Below, piece by piece: positions 18,488 to 26,905 of a stretch of 64,000 nucleotides of DNA. Each line of letters begins with the position of its first letter. The stretch's first letter is position 1. Where the stretch lies: NCBI RefSeq assembly GCF_007753265.1, contig NZ_CP036349.1, positions 4,063,363-4,127,362 of the forward strand. Reading direction: 5' to 3'. Position numbers and translations under genes: made by a program. The notes beneath the pieces were generated by a model. That model was not told the DNA's origin. It did not search any database and saw only the letters and a program-made list of their open reading frames with translations. The DNA is from Botrimarina mediterranea. Its GTDB lineage: Bacteria > Planctomycetota > Planctomycetia > Pirellulales > Lacipirellulaceae.

Positions 18488-19723
18488 ATGACGCGCCGCT
18501 TGCTTGCCCTCGCTCTAGTGACTGCTACCGCCTCGGCGATGGCCTCCGACTGGCCGCAATGGCTCGGCCCCGACCGGGACGGCTTGACCAAAGAAACCGG
18601 CATCCTCCAGGAGTGGCCGGAGGGCGGCCCGAAGCAAGTCTGGCTCAGCCGCGAAGCGGGGCTCGGCTACTCGGGGCCGGCGATCGTTGACGGCAAGCTC
18701 TTTATCCTCGGCTCGCGCGACGGGACCGAGCAGCTGATCGCCTTCGACGCCATGACGGGCGACGAACTGTGGGCGACCGACATCGGCGATGAGTATGAGA
18801 ACGACTGGGGCAACGGCCCGCGCAACACGCCGACCGTGGACGGCGACCGCATCTACGCCCTCGGCGCGCGAGGCAACTTAATCTGCGTCGAGATCGCCAG
18901 CGGCAAGGAAGTCTGGCGCGTGGCGATGCAGGACTTCGGCGGCAGCATCCCGCAATGGGGTTACGCCGAGTCGCCGCTGGTCGATGAGGACCGCGTCGTC
19001 GTCACCCCCGGCGGTGACCAAGGCGCCATCGTCGCGCTCGACAAGGCGACCGGCGAACTCCTCTGGCAAGCTGCCGAGCTCAAACCAACCGCCCATTATT
19101 CCTCGATCGTTGTCGGTGAACCTCATGGCGAGAAGCAGTACATCCAGTTGCTGCAGGACCAACTCGTCGGCGTCGATCCCGCCAATGGCAAGCTGCTGTG
19201 GACCGTCGGCTGGCCCGGCCGCGTCGCCGTGATCCCGACGCCGATCGTCGATGGCGACCGCGTCTACGCGACCATGGGTTACGGCGTTGGCTGCATGCTC
19301 GTTGAGATTTCCGAAGACAATACGGCGACCAAGGTCTACGAAAACAAGGTGATGAAGAACAAGCACGGGGGCGTCGTTCTCTTGGATGGCAAGCTCTACG
19401 GCCACTCCGACGGCGTCGGCTGGGTCTGCCAAGATTTCGAGACCGGCGAAACCGTCTGGCGCGAACGCAGCGCCCTTGAGATGGGCGCCATCGGTTACGC
19501 CGACGGCCGTTTTGTCTGCCTTGGCGAAGACTCCGGCGAAGTGGTGCTCATCGAGGCTTCGCCCGAAGGCTGGAAAGAGCACGGCCGCTTCAAGCTCGAC
19601 CCGCAAACCGAACAGCGCAAGCCTCAAGGAAAAATCTGGGTCCACCCGGTGATCGCGGGCGGCAAGCTTTACCTGAGGGATCAGGAGCTGCTGTTCTGTT
19701 TCGATGTGTCGGCGGACAAGTAA
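18488..19723 (+). CDS. Secreted PQQ-like beta-propeller protein
   Basis: 411 aa from ATG 18488, which begins a signal peptide (LLALALVTATASAMASDWP). The mature protein opens with WPQWLGPDRDGLTKETGIL, the usual start of planctomycete outer-membrane-assembly-like propellers. Repeats of the PQQ type follow, each ending in motifs such as GDELWATD, GKEVWRV, GELLWQA, GKLLWTV and GETVWRE. Such proteins are periplasmic eight-blade propellers; some are BamB-like scaffolds and many are of unknown role. No PQQ-binding catalytic residues of alcohol dehydrogenases are seen, so an enzyme role is doubtful. Confidence 0.85.
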   Translation: MTRRLLALALVTATASAMASDWPQWLGPDRDGLTKETGILQEWPEGGPKQVWLSREAGLGYSGPAIVDGKLFILGSRDGTEQLIAFDAMTGDELWATDIGDEYENDWGNGPRNTPTVDGDRIYALGARGNLICVEIASGKEVWRVAMQDFGGSIPQWGYAESPLVDEDRVVVTPGGDQGAIVALDKATGELLWQAAELKPTAHYSSIVVGEPHGEKQYIQLLQDQLVGVDPANGKLLWTVGWPGRVAVIPTPIVDGDRVYATMGYGVGCMLVEISEDNTATKVYENKVMKNKHGGVVLLDGKLYGHSDGVGWVCQDFETGETVWRERSALEMGAIGYADGRFVCLGEDSGEVVLIEASPEGWKEHGRFKLDPQTEQRKPQGKIWVHPVIAGGKLYLRDQELLFCFDVSADK

Positions 19724-19744
19724 GGGCTAGTCAGCCGGGCAGGA

Positions 19745-19990
19745 TCAGTGCGTCGTTTTCTGGCGCCGTTGCCGAGTTGCCCAAAGAATGGCGAGCCACG
19801 CTCCAACAACGGGGCCGCCAAGAATCGTAAACGGCGCGACGATCAGAAGGATCATCGAGTTTGACGGGCCATTGGGATTGGGGGCCAAGTAATCGATGAT
19901 TTCGCCACCGACGTACGGGATCGCAAAGCCTGTGACGAGGCCGATCGCCGCTCCCAATAACCCCAACAGCAATACACGCAGAAGATACAC
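19745..19990 (-). CDS. Small membrane protein (81 aa)
   Basis: Starts at GTG 19990. Two hydrophobic segments: LRVLLLGLLGAAIGLVTGFA and ILLIVAPFTILGGPVVGAWL, separated by a short loop (GGEIIDYLAPNPNGPSNS), with a basic C-terminus (TRQRRQK). No family is recognised. It lies downstream of fdhA on the same strand, beyond a strong hairpin at 20017-20050, so it may or may not be read from the fdhA promoter. Confidence 0.6.
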   Translation of the reverse strand: MYLLRVLLLGLLGAAIGLVTGFAIPYVGGEIIDYLAPNPNGPSNSMILLIVAPFTILGGPVVGAWLAILWATRQRRQKTTH

Positions 19991-20016
19991 GGCATTCCGC
20001 TCCAGGCCCTAGAAGC

Positions 20017-20050
20017 AACCTGCGACGAGCTTTTCGGCTCGTCGCAGGTT
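20017..20050. terminator. Strong hairpin after fdhA
   Basis: Perfect 14-bp stem AACCTGCGACGAGC / GCTCGTCGCAGGTT with a short loop, between fdhA and the small membrane gene. There is no clear T-run on either strand, so it may be a transcript-end or attenuating hairpin rather than a canonical terminator. Confidence 0.45.
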
Positions 20051-20108
20051 GGACAACTCTAGGCCACGCCACGCATGCCCGCGGCGGATATCTCAGCCGA
20101 AAATCCCA

Positions 20109-21320
20109 TCACGCCGAGGCCGCCGGGATCATCCCGTGGGGGTCGATCACGAACTTCTTCGCCGCGCCCTTGTCGAAGTCCATGTAGCCCTTCGGGGCGT
20201 CTTCGAGCGAGATGACCTCGACGTTGCACGCCTTGGCCGGGTGGGCCTTGTCGTGAAGGATCGACATCATCAGGCCGCGGTTGTACTTCATCACGGGGCA
20301 CTGGCCGGTGGTGAAATGGTGGCTCTTCGCCCAGCCGAGGCCGATGCGGATGCCGAGCATGCCGATCTGGGCGTTGGCGTCGACGCCGCCGGGGTCGCCC
20401 GTGACGTAGAGGCCGGGGATGCCGATGCCGCCCGCCGCCCGGGTGACTTCCATCACGCTGTTGAGCACCGTGGCGGGCTTCTCGGCGCCTGAGTCGTCGC
20501 CGTGGCCGCGGGCCTCGAAGCCGACACAGTCCACGGCACAGTCAACCTCCGGCACGCCGAGGATCTGTTCGATCTGCTCGGCGAGGTTGCCGTGCTTGGC
20601 GAGGTTGATCGTCTCGCAGCCGAACGACTTCGCCTGGTCGAGCCGCTCTTGAATCATGTCGCCAACGATCACGACCGCGGCGCCGAGAATCTGGCAGCTA
20701 TAAGCACAAGCCAAACCGACCGGGCCGGCGCCGGCGACATAGACCGTGCTCCCCGTCGTCACGCCCGCTGTGTAGGCGCCGTGGTAGCCGGTCGGCAGGA
20801 TGTCCGAGAGCAGCGTCAGGTCGCGAATCTTCGCCAGCGCCGCGTCACGATCCGGGAACTTGAGAAGGTTCCAGTCGGCGTACGGCACCATGACGTAGCG
20901 AGCTTGCCCACCGATCCAGCCGCCCATATCGACGTAGCCGTAAGCGGCGCCGGGGCGGTCGGGGTTCACGTTGAGACAGACGCCCGTGTCGCGTTCCTTG
21001 CAGCAACGGCAGCGGCCGCATGCAATGTTGAACGGGACGCTACAGATGTCGCCCTTCGAGATGAACTCGACATCGCGCCCAACTTCGATCACTTCGCCGG
21101 TGATCTCATGGCCGAGGATAATGCCGGCCGGCGCGGTGGTGCGGCCGCGGACCATGTGCTGGTCGCTGCCGCAGATGTTGGTGGAGACGATCTTGAGAAT
21201 GACGCCGTGATGGCACGGGCGCGTCTTCCCCTTGTAATCGAGCTCGAGCTTCGGGTCGTCAATCGACTGGATCTCAACAACACCCGGCTTGACGTAAGCA
21301 ACGCCCTTGTTGTCCGACAT
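20109..21320 (-). CDS. fdhA: Glutathione-independent formaldehyde dehydrogenase
   Basis: Zinc-dependent medium-chain dehydrogenase of 403 aa that oxidises formaldehyde to formate with NAD, without glutathione. ATG 21320 is the start because the family begins MSDNKGVAYV; the frame is open upstream. Catalytic-zinc ligands lie in STNICGSDQHMVRG and ILGHEITGEV, the structural zinc cysteines in ACGRCRCCKERDTGVC, and the NAD motif is VAGAGPVGLACAYS. The long insert AVDCVGFEARGHG and the C-terminal KYNRGLMMSILHDKAH match the Pseudomonas putida enzyme. In planctomycetes this fits one-carbon/formaldehyde detoxification. It stands alone on the minus strand. Confidence 0.93.
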   Translation of the reverse strand: MSDNKGVAYVKPGVVEIQSIDDPKLELDYKGKTRPCHHGVILKIVSTNICGSDQHMVRGRTTAPAGIILGHEITGEVIEVGRDVEFISKGDICSVPFNIACGRCRCCKERDTGVCLNVNPDRPGAAYGYVDMGGWIGGQARYVMVPYADWNLLKFPDRDAALAKIRDLTLLSDILPTGYHGAYTAGVTTGSTVYVAGAGPVGLACAYSCQILGAAVVIVGDMIQERLDQAKSFGCETINLAKHGNLAEQIEQILGVPEVDCAVDCVGFEARGHGDDSGAEKPATVLNSVMEVTRAAGGIGIPGLYVTGDPGGVDANAQIGMLGIRIGLGWAKSHHFTTGQCPVMKYNRGLMMSILHDKAHPAKACNVEVISLEDAPKGYMDFDKGAAKKFVIDPHGMIPAASA

Positions 21321-21400
21321 GGCGGAGGTCCTCCGTGGATGAGTGTGGGAAGCGGACGCGTGTGAGTGTAGCAGAAAACTAGAACTGAGGAGTTGACCAA

Positions 21401-21460
21401 GAGCCGACGACGCAAGTCGTCGGAGTGACGTAACTCCCACGACTTGCGTCGTGGGCTCCC
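21401..21460. repeat. Paired REPs (BIME-like) left of the RAYT gene
   Basis: Two convergent hairpins, GACGACGCAAGTCGTC and CACGACTTGCGTCGTG, joined by GGAGTGACGTAACTCC. The outer arms GAGCC and GGCTC also pair. This is the normal substrate layout for a RAYT enzyme. Confidence 0.8.
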
Positions 21461-21508
21461 AGTCTAAACGAGTTGAAGCCGCTCTTTCTCGCAATTACTG
21501 TGCGAGCC

Positions 21509-22063
21509 ATGTGGTATTGGCTCCTCACTAGCACGACTTACGGCACGTGGCTCCCCGGCGACGCGCGCGGGAGTGTCACGTCAGTGCGAGACTATCGCCC
21601 TGGTGACGGAAGTCCAGCGACTCGCATTGAGCACGCGCGATACGGAGAAGCGTGGGAACCGCAAGCAAAGGGTTTGCGGCGAAGTGCGGAGAGCACTCTG
21701 AAAGGCCCGCCGGTGCTACTCACCCCCGAACAAGCTCAGTGCCTTTTATCCGAGTTCCAGCGTACGGCGTCGCACCACGGCTGGCGTCTTTCTGCGGTTG
21801 CGCTGATGGCTAACCACGTCCACCTCGTAGTTGGTTTGCCGCGGGAAACGTCGTCGGTTAAGGCACTACAAGAGTTCAAGTCGTATGGTAGCCGCGTTCT
21901 GAACAAGGACTTTGGCAAACCGAAGTCTGGCACTTGGTGGACCAAGAGCGGATCGCGGAGGTTACTCCCCGACGAAGAGGCCTTAGTGGCAGCAATCAAC
22001 TATGTTCTCCATCGCCAAGCAAATCCCTTACTCACCTGGAGCAACAGCCCTCACTCCAATTGA
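21509..22063 (+). CDS. REP-associated tyrosine transposase (RAYT, Y1 HUH family)
   Basis: 184 aa from ATG 21509 (MWYWLLTSTTYGTWLPGD, the usual RAYT opening); a TTG further upstream is less likely. The HUH motif is MANHVHLVV with His103 and His105, and the nucleophile is probably Tyr126 in FKSYGSRVLN. RAYTs are domesticated relatives of IS200/IS605 transposases that cut and join REP hairpins in single-stranded DNA and are thought to spread them. The WTKSGSRRLL segment near the C-terminus is also family-typical. It is likely active on the flanking CGACGCAAGTCGTCG REPs; whether it also moves the 85-bp palindromes is unknown. Confidence 0.88.
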   Translation: MWYWLLTSTTYGTWLPGDARGSVTSVRDYRPGDGSPATRIEHARYGEAWEPQAKGLRRSAESTLKGPPVLLTPEQAQCLLSEFQRTASHHGWRLSAVALMANHVHLVVGLPRETSSVKALQEFKSYGSRVLNKDFGKPKSGTWWTKSGSRRLLPDEEALVAAINYVLHRQANPLLTWSNSPHSN

Positions 22064-22093
22064 CCGGGAGCCGCCGACGCAAGTCGTCGGAGT
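22060..22093. repeat. REP right of the RAYT gene
   Basis: Single REP with GGGAG, hairpin CCGACGCAAGTCGTCGG and GAGT. It repeats the left flank in direct orientation and starts inside the RAYT stop codon (TTGACC). Confidence 0.75.
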
Positions 22094-22162
22094 TAAGCAG
22101 GCACCCGGCGCCCACCGACCACTGACGTGGCCGGCTCGCCGACAAAAGCAGCACATGATCAC

Positions 22163-22456
22163 CTAATGCCCTTTTGTCGCTTCTATTCTCCAGTCAAGGG
22201 CTTCTCGGAAATCGGTGAAGCATTCACCGCAAATCCAGCGGTCCTCATCGTGGAGTTGCGTTACCCAGCCGGACTCTGCGTCTCCGCCCTCTTCCATGAT
22301 CTTCTTCCAGCAACACTCACAATGGTCGTGATCCCAGCTCGCTGGTCGATAAGGGCCGATTTTCGGGCGGAAGTATCGAGAGAAACGGAAGATAAGTCCT
22401 CCAAGGTCATCCGGTGCAAAATTCCAACGCCCATCTTCGGGATCCGGCTTGGCCAT
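22163..22456 (-). CDS. Small zinc-ribbon-like protein
   Basis: 97 aa from ATG 22456. Two CxxC pairs (HCECCWKK and WICGECF) should form a zinc ribbon; between them is an acidic linker with VTQLHDEDRW. The start lies a few bases beyond the guaA stop, and its ribosome site (GGGAGTGA) overlaps the last guaA codons, so it is translationally coupled to guaA. I have seen similar short hypotheticals in other bacteria but know of no function. An alternative TTG start inside guaA (22474) is less likely. Confidence 0.65.
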   Translation of the reverse strand: MAKPDPEDGRWNFAPDDLGGLIFRFSRYFRPKIGPYRPASWDHDHCECCWKKIMEEGGDAESGWVTQLHDEDRWICGECFTDFREALDWRIEATKGH

Positions 22457-22460
22457 CAGG

Positions 22461-24062
22461 TCACTCCCACTCAATCGTCGCCGGCGGCTTACTACTAATA
22501 TCGTAAACCACCCGATTGACGCCCTTCACCTCGTTGATCACCCGCGTGCTGATCCGACTCAACAGATCGTGCGGCAGGTGGCTCCAGTCGGCGGTCATGA
22601 AATCGTCGGTGTTCACGCATCGCACCGCAAGAGCGTTCTCGTAGGTGCGGCCGTCGCCCATCACGCCGACGCTTTGCACCGGCAGCAGCACCGCGAATGC
22701 CTGCGACGTCTGTCGGTAGAGGCCGGCGGCCTTGATCTCGCCGACGACGATCGCGTCGGCCTCGCGCAGCGCGTGCAGCTTCTCGGCCGTCACTTCGCCG
22801 AGGCAACGCACCGCCAGGCCCGGCCCGGGGAACGGGTGGCGCCAGATGATCTCTTCCGGCAGGCCGAGCTGCAGGCCCAAGCGACGCACTTCGTCTTTGA
22901 ACAAGTCTCGCAAGGGTTCGATCAACTCGAAGCCCAGCTCCTTCGGCAGGCCGCCGACGTTGTGGTGGAGCTTGATCGACGCCGCGGGGCCATCGGGGCT
23001 ACCGCCCGACTCGATCACGTCAGGGTAGAGCGTCCCCTGAGCAAGGAACCGGGCGTCTTCGACTTTGGCGGCCTCTTCCCTGAAGCATACGATGAACTCG
23101 CCGCCAATAATCTTGCGCTTGGTCTGCGGCTCGGTCACGCCGGCGAGCTTGGCGAGGAACCGTTCTTCCGCTTTGACGACGTGAAGGTCGGTCTTGAAGT
23201 GCTCGGTGAACTCACGGACGACCGCGATCTCTTCGTCCTTACGCAAGAGGCCATTGTCCACCAGGATGCACGTGAGCTGCGGACCGATCGCCTTGGCGAG
23301 TAAGGCCGCCACAACCGCCGAGTCGACGCCGCCCGAGAGGCCGCAGATCACCCGGCTCGTGCCGACGCGCTGGCGGATTGCGTCGACCGCTTCGTCGGCA
23401 AAGTCACCGAGGCGCCACTGCCCCGACGTCTTGCACACCTCGCGCAAGAAGTTGCCGAGGATCCTCTTCCCTTCGACGGTGTGCGTCACCTCGGGGTGAA
23501 ACTGCAAACCGTAGATGGGCAACCGGTTGTGACGCACCGCGGCGAAGGGGCACGTCGCCGTTTTCGCCAGCGCCGTGAAGTCGCCGGCGATCTCGGTGAC
23601 TTGGTCGCCGTGACTCATCCAGACTTCGGTCTGGGCATGAACGTCGCGGAAGAGATCGCCCGAATCGACGACCTCGCAGTGAGCGCGGCCGTACTCACGG
23701 ACGGTGTGGCTCTCGACCTTGCCGCCAAGCGCCTTGCAAGCGAGCTGCATGCCGTAGCAGATGCCGAGCACGGGGATGCCGAGCTCGAAGATCTTCGGGT
23801 CGCATTGCGGCGCACCGGCTTCGTAAACGCTGCTCGGCCCGCCCGAGAGGATGATTCCGACGGGGGAGAGCTCGGCGATCCGTTCGGCCGTGAGGTCGTG
23901 GCGGACGATTTCGCAGTAGACGTGCTCGTCGCGGACGCGGCGGGCGATGAGCTGGGCGAACTGCGACCCGAAGTCGAGCACCAGCACCTTCTCCGCCGCG
24001 AGGCTGCTCGAGCCGCTGGGAGGTTTCTGGTGGGTCGCAGCGGGGGTCGGGGTCGCGGTCAT
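22461..24062 (-). CDS. guaA: GMP synthase (glutamine-hydrolysing)
   Basis: Converts XMP to GMP using glutamine and ATP; final step of guanine nucleotide synthesis. 533 aa. N-terminal class I glutaminase: [18 protein letters not shown], nucleophile Cys in [13 protein letters not shown], and His/Glu in [14 protein letters not shown]-pyrophosphatase domain: P-loop [17 protein letters not shown]-terminal dimerisation domain ends in the invariant KPPATIEWE. An extra 20 residues before LVLDFGSQ are Ser/Pro rich. The small zinc-ribbon gene is coupled downstream. Confidence 0.97.
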   Translation of the reverse strand: MTATPTPAATHQKPPSGSSSLAAEKVLVLDFGSQFAQLIARRVRDEHVYCEIVRHDLTAERIAELSPVGIILSGGPSSVYEAGAPQCDPKIFELGIPVLGICYGMQLACKALGGKVESHTVREYGRAHCEVVDSGDLFRDVHAQTEVWMSHGDQVTEIAGDFTALAKTATCPFAAVRHNRLPIYGLQFHPEVTHTVEGKRILGNFLREVCKTSGQWRLGDFADEAVDAIRQRVGTSRVICGLSGGVDSAVVAALLAKAIGPQLTCILVDNGLLRKDEEIAVVREFTEHFKTDLHVVKAEERFLAKLAGVTEPQTKRKIIGGEFIVCFREEAAKVEDARFLAQGTLYPDVIESGGSPDGPAASIKLHHNVGGLPKELGFELIEPLRDLFKDEVRRLGLQLGLPEEIIWRHPFPGPGLAVRCLGEVTAEKLHALREADAIVVGEIKAAGLYRQTSQAFAVLLPVQSVGVMGDGRTYENALAVRCVNTDDFMTADWSHLPHDLLSRISTRVINEVKGVNRVVYDISSKPPATIEWE

Positions 24063-24368
24063 GCGGTCGTTCCGTGACGGAGAGGCGCCCGTGGGGGTCG
24101 AGTGGCGCCGGTTGTGCGGTCGTGAACGCGGATTCTAACGGTCCCGGCGCGGCCCGCCCAGCAGCGGCTCCCCCGATGCTTTCGCGCAAGTGGCGAAGCC
24201 GCTTATCATGGGTTCGAGACCCTTCTCCTTCCATTCCGTTGTGGGAGGGGTCTCCAGACCCCGATTGCGCGCACCACGCCGTTTCGGAATGGATACCGCA
24301 ATCGGGGTCTGGAGACCCCTCCCACAGATGACGACCCCTGCGGCCTCACGCCTCAAGCATCAACACCC
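24063..24368. other. Divergent intergenic region guaA/surE
   Basis: 306 bp between the divergent guaA and surE genes, so both promoters should be here. It contains copy C of the 85-bp palindrome (24241-24325). No RNA gene is seen; a GGGTTCGAGACCC stretch at about 24208 resembles a tRNA T-arm but no matching acceptor stem is present. Confidence 0.5.
24241..24325 (+). repeat. 85-bp REP-like palindrome, copy C
   Basis: Arms GTGGGAGGGGTCTCCAGACC and GGTCTGGAGACCCCTCCCAC: compared with the other copies both arms carry the matching change GGCGTC to GGGGTC, a compensatory change that keeps the stem paired. Confidence 0.8.
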
Positions 24369-25184
24369 GTGCGAATACTCCTTACCAACGACGACGGCAT
24401 CTACGCCCCCGGCCTCGCGGCGATGCGGGCCGCGCTCGCGCGGTTGGGCGAGGTCCATGTGGTCGCGCCGGCGACGGAGCAATCGGGCGTCGGGCACGGG
24501 ATCACGTTTCTTACGCCGCTGATGGCGAGCCAGGTCTTCGATGGCGATGAGCCGCGCGGCTGGGCCGTCGAGGGATCGCCGGCCGATTGCGTGAAGCTCG
24601 CGCTCGCGAAGCTCTGCGTCGATGCGAATGGCGAAATCTTCCGGCCTGACCTTGTCGTTAGCGGGATCAACTGGGGCCTGAACGCGGGCATCAACGTCCT
24701 CTACTCCGGCACCGTCGCCGCCGCGACCGAGGCGGCTCTGAACGACCTGCCGGCGATCGCCGTGTCGCTAGAGTGGGAAGACCATTCGCGCTTCAACGCC
24801 GCCGCGGCGATGGCGACCGACGTCATCGCCCAGATGCTCGAGCGCAACGCTTGGCGCGAGCACCGGCTCTACAACCTCAACATCCCCACTGTCGCCACGC
24901 TCCCCGAATCAACGCCCGAGTTGCGGATCACGCGAATGGGGTCGACGCGTTGGGACGCGGCGTTCGAGGAGCGGCTCGACCCCAAGGGACGCCGCTACTT
25001 CTGGACGATCGGCACACCACCGACCGACGAGCCCGGCGCCGACACGGACATCATCGCGATCCGCGACGGCGCCGTGTCGCTGTCGCCGTTGATCGTCGAT
25101 CGCACCCGCGACGCGATGCTCGGCGAGATGGCTGATTGGAACCTCCAATTCCCCGCCGGCTCATTTAATACAACCAACCACTAG
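24369..25184 (+). CDS. surE: 5'/3'-nucleotidase SurE
   Basis: Metal-dependent nucleoside monophosphate phosphatase. 271 aa from GTG 24369 (MRILLTNDDGIYAPGLAAMR). The diagnostic NDDG metal motif is at residues 7-10; a second site is in ATEQSGVGHGITF; the nucleotide loop VVSGINWGLNAGINVLYSGTV is intact. Length and the end are typical. SurE works in stationary phase and stress in many bacteria. It is followed 19 bp later by the lipoprotein gene, possibly an operon. Confidence 0.95.
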   Translation: MRILLTNDDGIYAPGLAAMRAALARLGEVHVVAPATEQSGVGHGITFLTPLMASQVFDGDEPRGWAVEGSPADCVKLALAKLCVDANGEIFRPDLVVSGINWGLNAGINVLYSGTVAAATEAALNDLPAIAVSLEWEDHSRFNAAAAMATDVIAQMLERNAWREHRLYNLNIPTVATLPESTPELRITRMGSTRWDAAFEERLDPKGRRYFWTIGTPPTDEPGADTDIIAIRDGAVSLSPLIVDRTRDAMLGEMADWNLQFPAGSFNTTNH

Positions 25185-25203
25185 TCCTTGGACGGAGTCC
25201 GCG

Positions 25204-25875
25204 ATGAATACGCTATGCGATTTCGGTAAAGAACCGCGAATTGACACGAATCTTCGCGAATCCTCATTCGCGCAAATTCGCGTTTATCCGCGGTTCCTCC
25301 TCATTGCCCTGTCGGTGGTTTCGCTGACGGGTTGCGGTGGGTCGAGCAGCAGCGGCGGGAAGTCGAGCCTCGATGCGATGGCCGAGAAGCTCAACCAAGG
25401 GGCCGTCCAGGAGAAGCAGGCCGCCAAGGAAAAGGTCGCCGCCGACGCCCAGGCTACCGCCGACGCCAAGGCCGCGGAGGCCGAGCGGCTCGCCACCCAA
25501 GGCGGGACCGAGGTCACGACCGACGACATGCAACGCGGCAGCAAAATGACCCGCGGAGGCTACCTGCAGACCACGCTCAAGGGCGGCATCCGTGCCGAGC
25601 AAAAGCTGAACCTCTACACCGTCCAACACGCCATGAACCTCTACTACGGCGAGCACGGCAACTATCCGAAGTCGCACGAAGAGTTCATGGAGAAAATCAT
25701 CGACTACAACGGCATCGTCCTCGAACCGCTCCAAGAGCCCTACGAGTACTACTACAACGCCGAGGACGGCGAGCTCTACAAGGTCGCCAAGCAAGAAGCC
25801 GTTGAAGCGGCTCAAGCCGAAGCCGCGGCCGCCCAGGCCGAGGCCGACCGCAAGGCGGAGGCGGCCAAGCAGTAG
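25204..25875 (+). CDS. Lipoprotein with a repeat-derived N-terminus
   Basis: 223 aa. ATG 25204 is well placed, six bases after GGAG (25194-25197). Residues 10-31 (EPRIDTNLRESSFAQIRVYP) are the translation of a palindromic repeat; the signal helix FLLIALSVVSLTGC with a lipobox follows, then a Gly/Ser linker. The mature protein has a long Ala/Lys/Glu coiled-coil stretch (residues about 55-100), a small domain around QKLNLYTVQHAMNLYYGEHGNYPKSHEEF that resembles the type II secretion pseudopilin C-terminal fold, and a second Ala/Glu coiled coil. No other methionine starts the signal peptide, so the repeat must be part of the protein. Function unknown; anchored in a membrane. Confidence 0.7.
   Translation: MNTLCDFGKEPRIDTNLRESSFAQIRVYPRFLLIALSVVSLTGCGGSSSSGGKSSLDAMAEKLNQGAVQEKQAAKEKVAADAQATADAKAAEAERLATQGGTEVTTDDMQRGSKMTRGGYLQTTLKGGIRAEQKLNLYTVQHAMNLYYGEHGNYPKSHEEFMEKIIDYNGIVLEPLQEPYEYYYNAEDGELYKVAKQEAVEAAQAEAAAAQAEADRKAEAAKQ
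25231..25296 (+). repeat. Palindromic repeat inside the lipoprotein start region
   Basis: 66 bp with arms GAACCGCGAATTGACACGAA and TTCGCGTTTATCCGCGGTTC, about 25 of 31 positions paired. It is the kind of palindrome normally found between genes, here inside an SD-supported reading frame. Confidence 0.7.
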
Positions 25876-26018
25876 TCCGCAGTTTCTTCTCTACAACCCT
25901 CCTTACCCGCACCGCAACCGTCATCCGGCATGCTTGTTGCTCCTTAGTACCTAAACGTCCCCCGAGCCCCCGAAATCTTTTCGCTTTTCCTCAGCTGCCC
26001 CCTCCTCTTCGCAGCGAA

Positions 26019-26774
26019 ATGATGATGAACGCCAAACTCGCTCCGCTGTGCCGCAAGCGGCTGGTGGCCCTGATCGCCTGCCTGTGCTTGGGCCCGGTTG
26101 AGGCGCTCGCCGAGGCCAGCTGGGCCTTTGCGCCCGGGGCCTATACGCACAGCCCGGAGTCGGGGCAGCGCGTCGTGCAGTACGCCCAGCACGAGCCTGT
26201 CGAGGGGCTCCCCGACCCGCGGCAGACGGTGAGCCGTTACTGGCGTACCCGCACCAATCTGCAGGGCGTGAACGGTTCGAGCGACGCGATCTACGAGGTG
26301 AGGAGTTTTGGCAACACGCTGGGCGGATTTGATGCCCAACGTGAACGTGGCCACGACGCGCAGCTAGAGACCCTCAACGCGTTGACGCCCTTCCGCAACA
26401 ACCCGTTCTTGTTCTTCGGCGGCATGCAGGGTTTCGGTTACGGCTACCCGGGTTACCCGGCGGCGCCCCCCGGAACGCCCGTCCCGTCACAGAACGGCTA
26501 CGCTCCGCAAGGGAACGGAAACTGGGCGCCACCGATGGCCGCGCCTCAACCTTCCCCCGGCATGCCCGGCACGGCGTGGCCCTACGCGCCACAATCTGGC
26601 TTCGTGGCGCCGATGCCCTACGCCGTTCCGTTCCCGTACTGGGGCGGCGACTGGGGTGGTGGCGGCTGGAACGGCGGCGGCTGGAGTGGCGGTCAGCACC
26701 CCGGTTGGCGTCCCCAACCGTGGTCGGGATACGGCCCCGGTCGGCAATCGCACTTCCAGGGCGGCGGGTGGTGA
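26019..26774 (+). CDS. Secreted Gly/Pro/Trp-rich hypothetical protein
   Basis: About 251 aa from the ATG cluster at 26019. The signal peptide is KRLVALIACLCLGPVEALAEA. Mature residues up to about 115 look ordered (YTHSPESGQRVVQYAQHEPV, SRYWRTRTNLQG). The rest is low complexity: PGYPAAPPGTPVP, then GGDWGGGGWNGGGWSGG and a Trp/Gly/Gln end. Likely a surface or periplasmic protein with a disordered tail. No family recognised. It ends 44 bp before a strong palindrome. Confidence 0.65.
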   Translation: MMMNAKLAPLCRKRLVALIACLCLGPVEALAEASWAFAPGAYTHSPESGQRVVQYAQHEPVEGLPDPRQTVSRYWRTRTNLQGVNGSSDAIYEVRSFGNTLGGFDAQRERGHDAQLETLNALTPFRNNPFLFFGGMQGFGYGYPGYPAAPPGTPVPSQNGYAPQGNGNWAPPMAAPQPSPGMPGTAWPYAPQSGFVAPMPYAVPFPYWGGDWGGGGWNGGGWSGGQHPGWRPQPWSGYGPGRQSHFQGGGW

Positions 26775-26817
26775 TTGCGCCGCGGTGCGTGAACGCGTAA
26801 GGTTGGTGAGTTTGGTT

Positions 26818-26902
26818 GCGCTGCAACTCCGGGCGCTGACGCTTACGGCTCGCCTACAGCGAGCTGGCGAGCCGTAAGCGTCAGCGCCCGGAGTTGCAGC
26901 GC
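26818..26902. repeat. 37-bp-arm inverted repeat (intact copy)
   Basis: Perfect arms GCGCTGCAACTCCGGGCGCT... (26818-26854) and the complement (26866-26902) around an 11-base loop. The same palindrome at 31000 is broken by an IS, so this copy shows the uninterrupted sequence. It sits between two convergent genes and may end both transcripts. Confidence 0.85.
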
Positions 26903-26905
26903 CTT

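Larger units (their letters stand above)
21393..22093 (+). mobile_element. RAYT unit with flanking REP direct repeats
   Basis: A REP-associated tyrosine transposase gene lies between 34-bp direct repeats, TTGACCAAGAGCCGACGACG... at 21393-21426 and TTGACCGGGAGCCGCCGACG... at 22060-22093, identical at 31 of 34 positions. Each contains a hairpin CGACGCAAGTCGTCG next to GGAG. On the left an inverted partner (21430-21460, CTCCCACGACTTGCGTCGTG) makes a BIME-like pair. The right repeat overlaps the transposase stop codon. Confidence 0.8.

Noticed and set aside
24190-24235. tRNA-like T-arm GGGTTCGAGACCC
   Set aside because: No matching acceptor stem, D-arm or anticodon arm can be folded around it.
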